From Lathyrus oleraceus (lineage: Eukaryota; Streptophyta; Magnoliopsida; Fabales; Fabaceae), in assembly GCF_024323335.1 (NCBI RefSeq), contig NC_066580.1:440157351-440221350 (forward strand): a DNA stretch of 64,000 bases. The letters run 5' to 3'. The notes below the pieces were generated by a model, which was given only the letters and a program-made list of their open reading frames with translations, searched no databases and was not told the origin of the DNA. Position numbers and translations under genes: made by a program. The stretch's first letter is position 1. Every line of letters starts with the position of its first letter. Below, piece after piece: positions 36,570 to 47,943 of the stretch.

Positions 36570-36777
36570 GCACGTTAGAAACTGACACCTGCAAAATAGA
36601 AGACAAGTTATTATGATTCATGCATGAATGCAATGTCTATCCATATGAGGAACACTCTGTCTTTCGATCCTGGCTTCATCGAGACAGATAATAATTCGGC
36701 AGCATTATGACATCAATCATCTTATTTTGCCATTTGGATCAGAGAATTATGATTTTAGCAAAAATACCACCCAACCA
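36570..36777 (-). other. Short leader of element B
   Basis: Only about 210 bases separate gag from the LTR. Two good acceptor-like strings lie here or just inside gag on the minus strand (CTTCTATTTTGCAG and TGATTGTTTCAG). The sequence touching the LTR reads TGGTTGGGTGGTATTTT on the minus strand; it starts TGG like a PBS but does not match the A type. Confidence 0.5.
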
Positions 36778-36949
36778 TGTGTGTGCTGTGTGAGTGTGTG
36801 TCGCATTACGCGAAAAACCGGCGGGAAAACGAAACAACAGAGCCGCCACCGTGCGTTATTTATCCCAAAGGAGGGAAAGGAAACGCTCGAAGTAAACCTG
36901 GAAAAGACATGGTCTCGCGACCAGAGATAGATGGGATCGGGAGTCGGTT

Positions 36950-36998
36950 ATGCGAAGGGAAGGTATTAGCACCCCTACGCATCCGTCGTACTCGACGG
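36950..36998 (-). other. U5 double hairpin of the B/C LTR
   Basis: Hairpin 1 (36950-36982): ATGCG-a-AGGG pairs with CCCT-a-CGCAT around AAGGTATTAGCAC. Hairpin 2 (36983-36998): CCGTCG-TACT-CGACGG, again with no spacer. Confidence 0.65.
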
Positions 36999-39291
36999 GA
37001 TCCACGCACAAAAGAATAGAAGAAAGGTTGCTAAAGACTTCTCACAAACTGCACACAAGGCTGGAAGGAAACACAGAAAGACAAGAGAAACTAACTCGGC
37101 AGGATATCGCATCCTGGGCCTACGTAGTCTGTCAGGCTTAGACATCAGAGTCGACGTAGTTAGGGACAAGGGAAACGTGCTCGCTAGGATGTCGCATCCT
37201 ATGCATACGTATCTTCTCTGACCGGAGAAGAATCAGAGCACTCGTAGCTCGGCTAACGCACGCCAAACAAAACCACACAGGAAACCGACTGCCAATCGCT
37301 GGACTTCGTCAGACTCCACACAAACAGGCAAACAGGGAAACCGAATGCTAATCGCTGGACTTACATCAGACTCCGAACCGACAAACACACACACACAGGA
37401 AACCAACTGCCAATCGCTGGACTTACGTCAGACTCCTAACGCACACAAAGGGGTTGAAAAAGAAAAGGGCGCCCGGAGAGATCAGCCCATCTCCTGCCTA
37501 CGTACCTCATCTGGTATGAGGATCAGGGCGACGTAGTTCCCCTACACAGGGAAAGAACTTCTAACCTAACCAGAAACAAAGGGACACACAAACTACTAGG
37601 GAGACTACGACTCGAGCCTAGAAGTTGTCATGCATACGATCCCTATGTTAAGGTTTCTATCTAACTTGCACAGGAAGCAAGCTATCCTAAACAGCACAGG
37701 CAAACACATACAAGCACAAATAAGCAAGCACACACACTATATGCAAACAATTGGGCTCATACAAGGTTAGGCTGTAAAACACAAGCCAACTGGAATGGGG
37801 TGTGGTTAGCTCTTAACCCTAACATTGAGAGTCAGGGTGAAGCAGATGAAATGGGAAGTGAGGGTAAGACCTCACAGCTCTTATCCCTGGCCTGGGAGAG
37901 CTTCAGACAAATGAAAGTGTGGGAGTTCAGAATGTAGGAACACTTCTCCACATGACTGACACAACATGATCTTGGGTTTTTATTCACAATGCATCAACAC
38001 ATGGTGTGTGAGCAAAGTGAATGACACAACTAAATAGCAGGGGATGGATTGCACATCCCTTTTATCTGCCAATTGCCTCTTAAAAGGTCTTTACCTGCTT
38101 GGCACAAAAGTAAACATTCACAAGCATTGCCTCTTAAGGAGGGCTTCAGACAGGTGCCTGCCCACATAACAGGACAGGTCTTCCAGACTACATGAAGTCA
38201 AAGGAAATATACCTCAGTGGTTAAGCAACCAAGCAAAGCAAAACAAGTTCAAAAGAACTCAAAGCAACTTAGGTACCTGTGAAAAATCTAAACTAATCAG
38301 TTCAACTGTACAGACAAACATTCAACAAGCAATATCAAACAGACAGACAATGTTCACAATGTGCAAACCACAAGGCCAACTCAAATGAATTAACATCAAC
38401 CTACAAAACACACAAATGTTAGTAATCAAGAGCAATCATCAATGCTCAAATGAGGAAGCATCATCAACTATGGACTTGGAAGTTTAAACCTGAAATCAAA
38501 GCCCACATGTAAGTCACAAACCACTAGGTCAAAGCCTAGGGTCAAAAGAAGGTCAAAAATCCAAAACAGAACATGAAATTTAACATGAATCATCTTCATC
38601 CAATCAAGAACGCATCTCAAAAAGTCCCACATGAAAATCATTAACCAAATTCATTTCATGAACAAAACATGGCAAGGCATGCAAATGGTAATCGCATTGA
38701 GACATCAGAAGAAACAAATGCACATCAAATCAAAAATGACTCAAAAAATCTTGGCAAAATTCATGAGTAAACAGGACATATGACATGACCATCACACAAA
38801 AAATCAGAGGCATTGGACATCATTTGGCATGGCAATCACTTAGCATAATCAAGACAATCACATGTGTGACACAAATTGTCACACCAAGTTAGCATGAGCA
38901 TAAAACAGAGATGGATCATGGGAAAAATCTCAAACCAAAGCCAAAATATCACTCAACATGTCTAGAAATCACACACAAAATTTTAGAAGCATTGGAATAT
39001 TTTTGAGCATTTTATGATGAATGGAACAAGGCATGATCAAACATGTATACATGTGCAATCATCCTAGGGCAAATCATTTTTTAAGCTAGGCACAATTTGC
39101 AAACTAATGATCATAAAAAAAGTAGACTTGATAAGGATCATAATGCAAAAAATTGGAGATCATTTGGATTAATTTTCAATTTTAAATGATCTTTTGAAGT
39201 TTGGAGAAATTTTGAAAATGAAAATGGAACCAAGGTATCAAATGTGGAGGGAAAAGGATAATTGGCAAGGCAATTTGAAAATATGGCTTCG

Positions 39292-39308
39292 CTCGGATTC
39301 GAACCGAG
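39292..39308 (-). other. tRNA T-arm-like hairpin / Pol III B-box match
   Basis: Minus strand CTCGG-TTCGAAT-CCGAG: a 5 bp stem with a 7-base T-loop, containing GGTTCGAATCC, a perfect B-box consensus. A D-arm-like GTTTGGTGAGCGC lies about 40 bases upstream on the same strand, but no convincing acceptor or anticodon stems form, so it is not called a tRNA gene. Confidence 0.45.
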
Positions 39309-40129
39309 TCCGATTTTAAAATATGGCGCGCTCACCAAACGACCTCGTTTTGGCCACAAACCCTAAGTGCTGGGAAATTCCAGATTTCGTAGCTAATTCA
39401 TGAATTTTTCGTAGCTAATCTCAAGCGAAATCCTAGCAGAAACTGGAAGTGCATGAACTTCATACGTGGAAGATGAACATTGCATGGTGTTCATACGCGT
39501 TTTTCCAGAACAATCCAAAATGTTCCAGAAATTAACCAAACTAACATCAATCGAAAGGTTATCATGCACACGTTCAAAATCCAACATCAATTTGCTCTAA
39601 TTCATCACATATTAAGAGAATCGAAGAAAATAAAGTAGATCTACAAAACTTCAACTAAGCCTAACTCAGTGAATATTGCACCAAATCACTCGAATTTTAC
39701 ATCAGCATCATCACCAAACTATGATCTACACAAATATCACAAAGATTTTGAGAATTATTGAGGTCGAATTCTGACCTTCTTGATGAGCAGAATTGGAAAT
39801 CGCGTGTTACAAGCTCAAACAAGTCCTCAGATCTCTTCCAATATGCTTATTGAGATGAATGATGATGAATGTGAGGCTCAAGGATGCACGGAACCAGTTC
39901 AATCCTCAACTGCCATGGATGCTCCAAGCTATGAACATGAACAAGAATGCCACGATTTCCTCTGCTTCCACGTCCAATTCTACTCAACAACACCTCAGGA
40001 TGATGAATGGATCAATGAAAAGTGTTCTTGTTTGAAGAATTTTGCAAAAAGTTTGAGAGAAAAATTTGGAGAATTTTGTGATTCTAGATCTGAAATTGCA
40101 ACTTCTGATTAAAAACAGTTATGATTAAG

Positions 40130-40137
40130 TATATATA
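40130..40137 (-). promoter_or_regulatory. TATA box of the B/C LTR
   Basis: TATATATA on the minus strand, at the position aligned with 171-178 and close to the aligned TATAAATG of LTR A. Confidence 0.55.
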
Positions 40138-41123
40138 CTCCATACTAATCCTGTTTTAATCATGCTTAGGCTTAATACCAATGTGATTAGCAAGTTGGAA
40201 GGTGTTTGTGCAAAAATGATTTTCTCACTTCATGCACCCCCCATGCACGTGAACAGTGCATACTTCTGGCCCAAAATGCCTTAAAATGAGTCCATGCACA
40301 TATTAGAATTTGTTTGGTATGCTTATGATCAATTAAAATGACTTTATGCAATTTTCTTCCAAAAACTTCATGAATAAACCAAAGGCCATGCAAATGAAAT
40401 TCATGTCAAATAATGGTATGCTTGGAAAATACATGTTATAAGGATCAAAATGCAAAAAGAACCACTCATTTTGGAGTTTTGGTTTGAAAGTTATGTCCAT
40501 TTGAAGTTTAAAACACACTTTGCCATGATTGGACCATAACTCCTCAACCACACATGAGAAATTCATGATCTTGGACTTTTTGGAAATGGGAGAGAAAGAT
40601 CTTCAACTTTCATGTTGGACAAAATTTCATTTGAAGCTTTCTTGATGATGTAATCTTGAGTTGAAGTTGGTCCAAAACCTTTCCATTTTTGGAAAGTTCA
40701 AATTACAGGTCACCTGCTATTTTTGGAAATTCTTGACCTGACTTCAAATTCTTAAATGTTGATGTTTGAAATGTCAAATGAGACTTGTTTGGACATGAAT
40801 GAAGCCTCTCTAACCACTTCCCACCTTCAAATCCACAGTTGGCTTTGCAGTTGAGTTTTGTTGACTTTTGTGGGCCTCAGATGATTTGTACATGGACTGA
40901 TGAGTTCTGAGCTTTCAACACTTGGCCAAATCACTTCAAAATGATCCTTGGGTCATGTGAACTCATGGGAATCACCCTAGGGCTTTGATCTCATAGACAA
41001 TGCTCTTGTTGCTTTGCACAGTTGAATGATGCAATGTAATGGACTATGTAATGTTAATGTGATGTTAATGACCTAAAAATGAAATGTATACACAAATGGG
41101 AGGTGCAAATTTAAGGTGCTACA

Positions 41124-41136
41124 GCTGCCCCTATTC
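41124..41136 (-). other. Polypurine tract of element C
   Basis: Minus GAATAGGGGCAGC, directly before the LTR and identical to that of B. Confidence 0.8.
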
Positions 41137-44100
41137 AATCAACTGGGAACCTGAACGGATGAGAGCAACGGCTGTCAGACCTTCAGGGTAAACAGGGATT
41201 GAATATCAAAGAACCGTAGAAATTTGCACTCTACGGGGAATGAACAGGATAATTGCAACAGTAACCAGACAAGACGTTTATCGACGACTCTACTGGGGAT
41301 CTCTGGCTGGGGAACAACCAAACATTTACCGAGGACTGGGATGAGACTCGATGTTTACCGACATCGAAAGATGATGTTTATCGACACCAATGAAAGACGA
41401 CCAGACATTTACTGATGACTGGGATGAGACTCGATGTTTACCGACATCGAAAGATGATGTTTACCGACACCAACAAAAGACGACCAGACATTTACCGATG
41501 ACTGGGATGAAGATCTACAAACAGATGTCAACGGACAACTGGGAAAAACTCGACGTTAATCGACACCAACGGAGAGGTTACCAGACATCAACGGATGAAC
41601 TGGGAAAGGGATACAACCATACGTCAACGGACGAATGGGAAAAACTCAACATTTATCGACACCAACGGAGAGGTGACCAGACATCAACGGATGAACTGGG
41701 AAAGGGATACAACCATACGTCAACGGACGAATGGGAAAAACTCAACGTTTATCGACACCAACAGAGAGGTGACCAGACATCAACGGATGAATGGGGAAGA
41801 CTCGACCAGACGTCAACGGACGAATGGGAAAAACTCAACGTTTATGGACACCAACGGAGAGGTGACCAGACATCAACGGATGAATGGGGAAGACTCGACC
41901 AGACGTCAACGGACGAACGGGAGAAGCTCGACGTTTATCGACACCAACGGAGAGGTGACCAGACATTAATGAATGACTGGGAAAGGACTCGACCAGACGT
42001 CAACGGACGAACGGGAGAAGCTCGACGTTTATCGACACCAACGGAGAGGTGACCAGACATTAACGAATGACTGGGAAAGGACTCGACCAGACGTCAACGG
42101 ACGAACGGGCGAAGCTCGACGTTTATCGACACCAACGGAGAGGTGAATTTACTGGAGGGAAAAGCTAATACAACCAAACTCCAGCGGACGATTGGGAAAA
42201 ACTCAACGTTTATCGACACCAACGGAGAGGTGGCCAGACATCACTGGGGAATAGGAAGAGATCCAACTAAACGCCAACTGACGAATAGGAAAAACTCAAC
42301 GCTTATCGACACCAATGGAGAGGTGACCAGACATCAACCGATGACCTGGGGAATGGATAGATGTTACGCGCATCGAAAGATGATGTTTACAGACATCAAT
42401 AAAGGGACGACCAGACATTTACCGATGACTGGGGTGGGACTCGATGTTTACCGACACCGAAACAATGGTGTTTACCGACACCAAAAAAAAGAACACACAT
42501 GGGTGCAAACATGACACTTACCGGTATCACAAGAATGACATCTTCGATATGCCAAGGCAAGGCTAAACACTTGCTGGGGATCTCACTGGGGAGAATCAAG
42601 CTTTCCTTTCACGGACGGGTGAGGAAATAAACGTCTCTGGGGAATTATCAATCCTGAATACTGTCAGGAGCAACTGTAGCAAACGTGTCGTACAGGTACT
42701 GAACAACGATCCGCCCCTGCCGGGGATATGATCTGATTAGGTTTAACACATGAATGCATATGTTTGAATTTTTCTATGGCGTAATGCTCCATATTGAATG
42801 GAAATGCTACGCGATTTGAGGATGCAATGATCACTACATGCAAAATGCAAAATGATGAAAACTCCTGCTGGGGAGCAACCGGATTGCTCTGCTGAGCACA
42901 CAAACATGAAAAGATTCTCCAACTCTGTGGGGAGACTCTGTCTGAGAAATATGCTCTGTGGGGAAAAGCACCGACTTCTCACTCGTGCTGGGGAATAGCA
43001 CCGCTGCTTGGGGAAAGAATAGATCCCACCGGGGACGACCTGCACCAAATCCAATCCGCTCGGGGGCTCCGCTAGGGACACAACCAATGGCGACTTTACT
43101 AGGGAGAGCTGCCAATCCACATGTAGGATATACTACACTGGGGATAATTTCCACTGAACCTGATCCACTCGGGGAACTTGCTGGGGAAAACCATCAATAC
43201 AACCTTCTGCTAGGGGAAAACATCCACAACCCTGATGGGGAAAGGCATAACTCTGTTGGGGAAATAATAGACCAGACCATGCTGGGGATAGACATCCACA
43301 ACCCTGCTGGGGAAAAGCGTTCACGACCGTGCTGGGGATAGCAGTACTTCGAACCAGACTGCTGGCGAATGAAATACTCCACTGACACCTCCGTTGGGGA
43401 TACAGCATCCTTCCAACTCGGTGGGGATTAACAAACTTCAAGCTAGCTGGGGATAAACCCACTTCCAGGCCTCCTAGGGAGTTAACAATCCTTAGACCTG
43501 CTGGGGACAGAATAGCCTTTGGACCTGCTACTGAGGGACACCATTCACAGACGTCTCTGCAGGGGAGAATAGTTCTGATAACCTTCAGAATTGCTTGGGG
43601 GAAACAGCCACTTCTGCTTGCTGGGGAAACATCCTCACTCCTGCTGAGGAATTCCTGATTTTGACTATGCTGGAGAAACAAGTCCCGAACTTGCTTCACC
43701 TGCTGGGGAACATCCCCATCCTCTTACACTACTGGACAGTGCTGACAACATCCCTGAACGAACCGCGGCTTTTCTGCTTCAGCCAAGAATCAAAGGTAAC
43801 AACCTGCAAAACAGCACGACATATATGCCCCAGGGGGTTGCATGGACAAGATAAGCTCAAGTGTCCTCAACATTCAAAATGATTTTCAAATGTTTTATCT
43901 TTTTGCACGTTATTGTCTAGCCTTCACGTTTTATATGCAATGTTTATCAAAAATTCGGACGTTTTTGCAAACAAAACAGTAAAAATAAAAACAAGAGAGC
44001 AATTTATCTAAATAACGACTTTTTATTGATTGAAAATGGGCCTGAAAAGGCGAATACATCGGGAAGCAATTCCTAGAAAGAGGTAATTGCGCACAAAAGG

Positions 44101-44290
44101 AAAAAATCTATCCTAATGGCAATGTGAGCACGGCATCCACTATTTCCCAATTCTGTTATGACTCACAGATCATCAAATTCTCCCAATTCCTTGCTTTCTG
44201 AGAAGAATGACTGGACCGATCACATCTTTCGAGATGGTAGTCAATGAAGCGCGATGAAGTACAGATAACTCAGACTGTAGTCTTCGCTCT
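41137..44290 (-). repeat. 3' UTR of element C with a ~95 bp tandem array
   Basis: From about 41300 to 42480 a unit of roughly 95 bases is repeated, with words TTTATCGACACCAACGGAGAGG, GACCAGACATCAACGGATGA and CTCGACCAGACGTCAACGGA. Some units contain the hairpin TCGATGT-ttaccg-ACATCGA. From 42860 to 43740 a CTGCTGGGGAAA motif occurs more than 20 times; it includes close inverted matches to the PBS at 43088-43107 and 43250-43264. 43880-44290 holds nothing I recognise. A 220-codon plus-strand frame at 41390-42052 only follows the repeat period. Confidence 0.8.
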
Positions 44291-44294
44291 AATC

Positions 44295-44505
44295 CCTCTT
44301 TTGCCTGGATCGCCCTTTCGGGTTTTCAATCCACCGGGATACCCATTTTTGCCTAAGCCGCCCTTGCGGGTTTTCGACTTACCGGGTGTACAAATTCTTT
44401 TAATTTTTTATCCCTAATTTTTGCCCGAACCTTTTCTCTTTTTTTTTTTGGTTCGCCGGGATGCCCTTTTTTGCCTAGACTCTTTTATTCTTTTTTGTCC
44501 AGCGG
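44295..44505 (-). other. Post-pol RNA hairpin array of element C
   Basis: Four hairpins: TGGAT/ATCCA (44306-44310 with 44329-44333) enclosing sense CCC-GAAA-GGG; TAAG/CTTA (44354-44357 with 44378-44381) enclosing sense CCC-GCAA-GGG; CGAACC/GGTTCG (44426-44431 with 44450-44455); and a weaker CTAGAC/GTCCAG pair (44475-44480 with 44497-44502). Confidence 0.55.
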
Positions 44506-44511
44506 GTCAAT

Positions 44512-46008
44512 TTACGCGAAGTATTTTTTGACTACATCTGAGTTAACAGGGGACGGAAAGTATTCACCATCCATAGTTGTAAGCATCAAGGCTCCACCGG
44601 AGAAAACCTTCTTAACAACATATGGCCCTTCGTAATTAGGAGTCCACTTGCCCCTGTTATCTGTACCGGGAGGAAGGATCCTCTTCAAAACTAAATCACC
44701 AGCCTGATAGCTTCGAGGACGCACTTTCTGATCAAAGGCTCTCTTCATCCTTCTCTGATACAACTGCCCATGGCACACAGCTACTAACCGTCTCTCTTCG
44801 ATAAGGCTCAACTCGTTAAACCTTGTTCGAATCCACTCGGCTTCGTCAAGCTTGACATCTAGCAAGACTCTCAGAGAAGGAATCTCCACTTCAACAGGTA
44901 GGACAGCTTCCATACCATACACAAGGGAGTAAGGGGTTGCCCCGGTCGACGTACGTACTGAGGTACGGTACCCATGCAAAGTGAAAGGCAGCATCTCATG
45001 CCAATCTTTGTACGTCACGACCATCTTCTGCACAATCTTCTTAATATTCTTGTTTGCCGCCTCTACAGCACCATTCATCTTCGGTCTGTAAGGAGAAGAA
45101 TTGTGATGTTCAATCTTGAAATCTCTGCAAAGCTCTTTCATCATCTTGTTATTGAGATTCAAACCATTGTTAGTAATGATTCTCTCAGGAACCCCATAAC
45201 GACAGATGATTTCCTTCTTGATAAACCGGGCAACCACTTGTTTGGTAATATTAGCATAGGAAGCTGCTTCCACCCATTTAGTGAAGTAATCAATCGCAAC
45301 CAGGATGAAGCGATGTTCGTTAGAAGCAGTAGGCTCGATCTTCCCGATCATATCAATGCCCCACATGGCAAACGGCCAAGGCGAGTTCATGACATTCAGA
45401 GGGCTTGGTGGTACATGCACCTTATCAGCATAGATTTGACATTTATGGCACTTCCGAGCGTACTTGAAACAATCGGATTCCATAGTCATCCAGTAATAAC
45501 CGGCTCTCAACAATTTCTTGGACATTGCATGACCACCAGCATGGGTACCGAAAGATCCTTCGTGCACTTCTTGCATCAACATGTCTGCTTCGTGTCTATC
45601 CACACATCTGAGCAGAACCATGTCAAAGTTTCTCTTGTACAACACGTCATCCTGATTCAAATAAAAGCTTCCAGCTAGCCTTCTCAGGGTTTTCTTATCA
45701 TTATTTGACGCACCTTCAGGATACTCCTGACTCTTGAGGAAGTTCTTGATATCATAGTACCACGGCTTTTCATCAACAACAGACTCGGCTGCAAACACAT
45801 ACGTAGGCCTCTCGAGTCGATTCACCGCAACATGTGGCACATGATTCCACCACTGGACTTTGATCATGGACGACAAAGTAGCCAAAGCATCAGCCATCTG
45901 ATTCTCATCCCGGGGGACATGATACAACTTCACCTTCTTGAAGAACGTCAGTATCCTTCTGGTGTAATCTCTGTACGGAATCAAATGCGGTTGATTGGTA
46001 TTCCAATC
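44512..46008 (-). pseudogene. Element C pol, end of aRNH plus integrase, cut off by insertion of D
   Basis: About 499 open codons. They start inside the second RNase H (LIPYRDYTRRILTFFKK, VPRDENQMADALATLSSM) and run through integrase: finger ending CHKCQ, core GIDMIG, then TNNG where relatives have TDNG, NGAVEAANK, and the C-terminal module ending VKKYFA. The middle catalytic Asp codon is AAC at 45169-45171, so the enzyme would be inactive even if complete. The upstream half must lie beyond the right edge of the window, on the far side of D and E. Confidence 0.92.
46004..46008. repeat. Presumed target-site duplication of element D, left copy (CAATC)
   Basis: The five bases before the TGTCATAC start of D. 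The partner copy lies outside the window, so this is a prediction. Confidence 0.5.
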
Positions 46009-46162
46009 TGTCATACGGTGAACTGACTTTGTGTGTTTTTTGCTTTGGAAAGCAAATGTCGCGGATAGCAAGAGTCGCCACCGACTTTTCTTTTATCTAA
46101 TAAGGAAAGGCGGAAAAGAACAGGAAAGACCTTGATTAGATTTTGGGTTCGGGAGGTACATT

Positions 46163-46210
46163 ATACAAAGGGAAGGTGTTAGCACCCTTTGTATCCATGG
46201 TTATCCATGG
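46163..46210 (-). other. U5 double hairpin of element D
   Basis: Hairpin 1 (46163-46194): a perfect 10 bp stem ATACAAAGGG/CCCTTTGTAT around AAGGTGTTAGCA. Hairpin 2 (46195-46210): CCATGG-TTAT-CCATGG, directly adjacent. Confidence 0.65.
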
Positions 46211-47660
46211 GCTCTTAATTGCTTAATCACTTATGTTTTTCTTGTCTGAAAAAAAAGTGTTTGAGAACTGTTTAGAAAATGTTTTGAAAAGAGAGTTTAA
46301 CTTTGTAATAATTCTTGTACGAATGTATACAAAGTATTTATCTCGTTGAATTCTGAAAGCTGTTTAGAAAAATATAACTTGGCAATGATTCTAGTACGAA
46401 TGTATACCAAGTGGTGATTTTCTAATAGATGTTTTGCAAAGTGTGAGGCGTGAAAAATATTTTAAGTTGTGAGTCAGCAATTGAGAGTTGTACCTAATCA
46501 AGGTCTTTATAGGTATTTCCTATCCTTAGGAGGGTAAAAATGTCCTTACTATTGAGAAGTAAGTAGTCTTATCCTTTGGATGTAAAGGGACATCGTAGGG
46601 TCATCGATTGGTCATTGAAGGCAACATTTGTAAGGATACCTTAGCATTCGAAGGGACAATCATCATTTAACCGTAGGCTACAACGAAGGGTCATCGAGGG
46701 ACAAAGTCATATATTCGAAGGCAACGTCTGAGGGACTATGATTTAACTTATAGGGACATGATGATTTAACCGAAGGGTCTTTGCTAAGTGTATCCCCACA
46801 TTCGCGGGACATGACCGTAATACCGTAATACCGTAAGGCAACAAAGAGAGGGCCAAGATCACATATTCAAAAGCAATATCTTATAATCAGTTAGGTAATT
46901 AGGATGAATCTCCACAAGGGTATTCCACAAATAAAATGGAATACCTAGCAAGCTACCTTTTCCGGGAGTATGTGAGCCCTCACAAAATTCAACAAACAGG
47001 TCAAAATACCAAATGGGGTGCAATCAAGAGTTGCACCAAACAAAGCAGTAATAGTATCAGGTAAACAATGCATGGTTATAATAAAACAGGTCAGATGAGC
47101 AAAGATCAAAACAGAGCGAAAAACAGCGACTGTCATGTTCGCTACTGCCTCGCCTAGCGAAGGCTTAGCGAGCACTCCCTACAGGTTCGCTTAGCGATGT
47201 GCTAGCGAACGGCTGGGGGTTCTGGGTTTGATGACAGCACGATTTCAGAAACTCCAAACCCTATGGCATCCATTATAGCAATTACATGGTTAAACATTCA
47301 AGATATACATGCATACTTAAATCCACATGCAAAAACTAAGATATATTTATAAATTCAATCATTATGTCACATGTAAATTGGGAGCATAAAGCGGTAGTGG
47401 TAAGGCAAACCTGTTTGCAATTGAATTGCAATGTTGAATTGGCAGATCACTCTTAGGGTTGGTGTCGGATTAAGTTGGGCGGAGGTAACCTTTGTGCAGA
47501 TGAGTTTCCTTCAGGGTTTCCTTTAGGGTTGCTCTGAATTCTCTTAGTTAGCCTCCAGGGTTTGCTCGGTTGCTTCTGTTAGGGTTTCCTTGCTAGGGTT
47601 TCTGTCCGTATCCTTCTGTCTCTCTTGATCTGATCCCCCTTTTCTGAATGAGGTCTTTGG

Positions 47661-47668
47661 TATTTATA
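47661..47668 (-). promoter_or_regulatory. TATA box of LTR D
   Basis: Minus TATAAATA. The repeated GCTAGGCGA words start 60 bases upstream. Confidence 0.6.
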
Positions 47669-47930
47669 ATAATTTTTGTGACCTGATGGGCTCAGAATGA
47701 AGCCCAAAATTTCTGGTATTCGCAAGCTTCGCTAGGCGAGTGGTGCAGCGAAGGGTTCGCTAGGCGAAGGATTTTGCTCGCCTAGCGAGCAAGCCATTTT
47801 AAGTCATTTTCTGGATTTGGCCATCTGTGTGCTGGGTCTTTGTTCCTTTAAGATCAATGCCTTGAAGAATGAGTTAGAGTGCCTTGAAAAATGTCTTGCA
47901 AGATTAACGGGCAAATTTTGGGGTATGACA

Positions 47931-47943
47931 GTTGCCCCTGTTC
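47931..47943 (-). other. Polypurine tract of element D
   Basis: Minus GAACAGGGGCAAC next to the LTR end. It is homologous to the tracts of A, B and C. Confidence 0.8.

Larger units (their letters stand above)
36778..41123 (-). repeat. Full LTR shared by elements B (5') and C (3')
   Basis: 4346 bp, from TGTGTG... to ...GCTACA. The right end abuts C's polypurine tract; the left end abuts B's leader. Its U3 part matches the partial LTR at 1-1403 and is related to LTR A. Landmarks: PBS-like CAACAGAGCCGCCA near 36835-36848, double hairpin 36950-36998, three CTACG...CGTAG-type folds (37120-37159, 37206-37247, 37498-37536), a tRNA T-arm-like hairpin (39292-39308) and a TATA box (40130-40137). The exact left edge is uncertain by a few bases because of the GT run. 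Confidence 0.85.
46009..47930 (-). repeat. 3' LTR of element D
   Basis: 1922 bp, TGTCATAC...TATGACA. The left end has a PBS-like GAGTCGCCACC at about 46072-46082 and the double hairpin at 46163-46210. The TATA box is at 47661-47668, with CGCTAGGCGAGC-type words just upstream of it (47728-47793) and again near the U5 side (47138-47211). Confidence 0.88.

Noticed and set aside
39292..39380. tRNA gene
   Set aside because: Only the T-arm is convincing; acceptor and anticodon stems do not form.
41390..42052. 220-codon repetitive plus-strand ORF
   Set aside because: It follows the 95 bp tandem repeat in a non-coding 3' UTR, antisense to the element, and has no known domain.
44974..45678. 234-codon plus-strand ORF
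   Set aside because: Antisense shadow of C's integrase; similar shadows occur at the same place in A and D.
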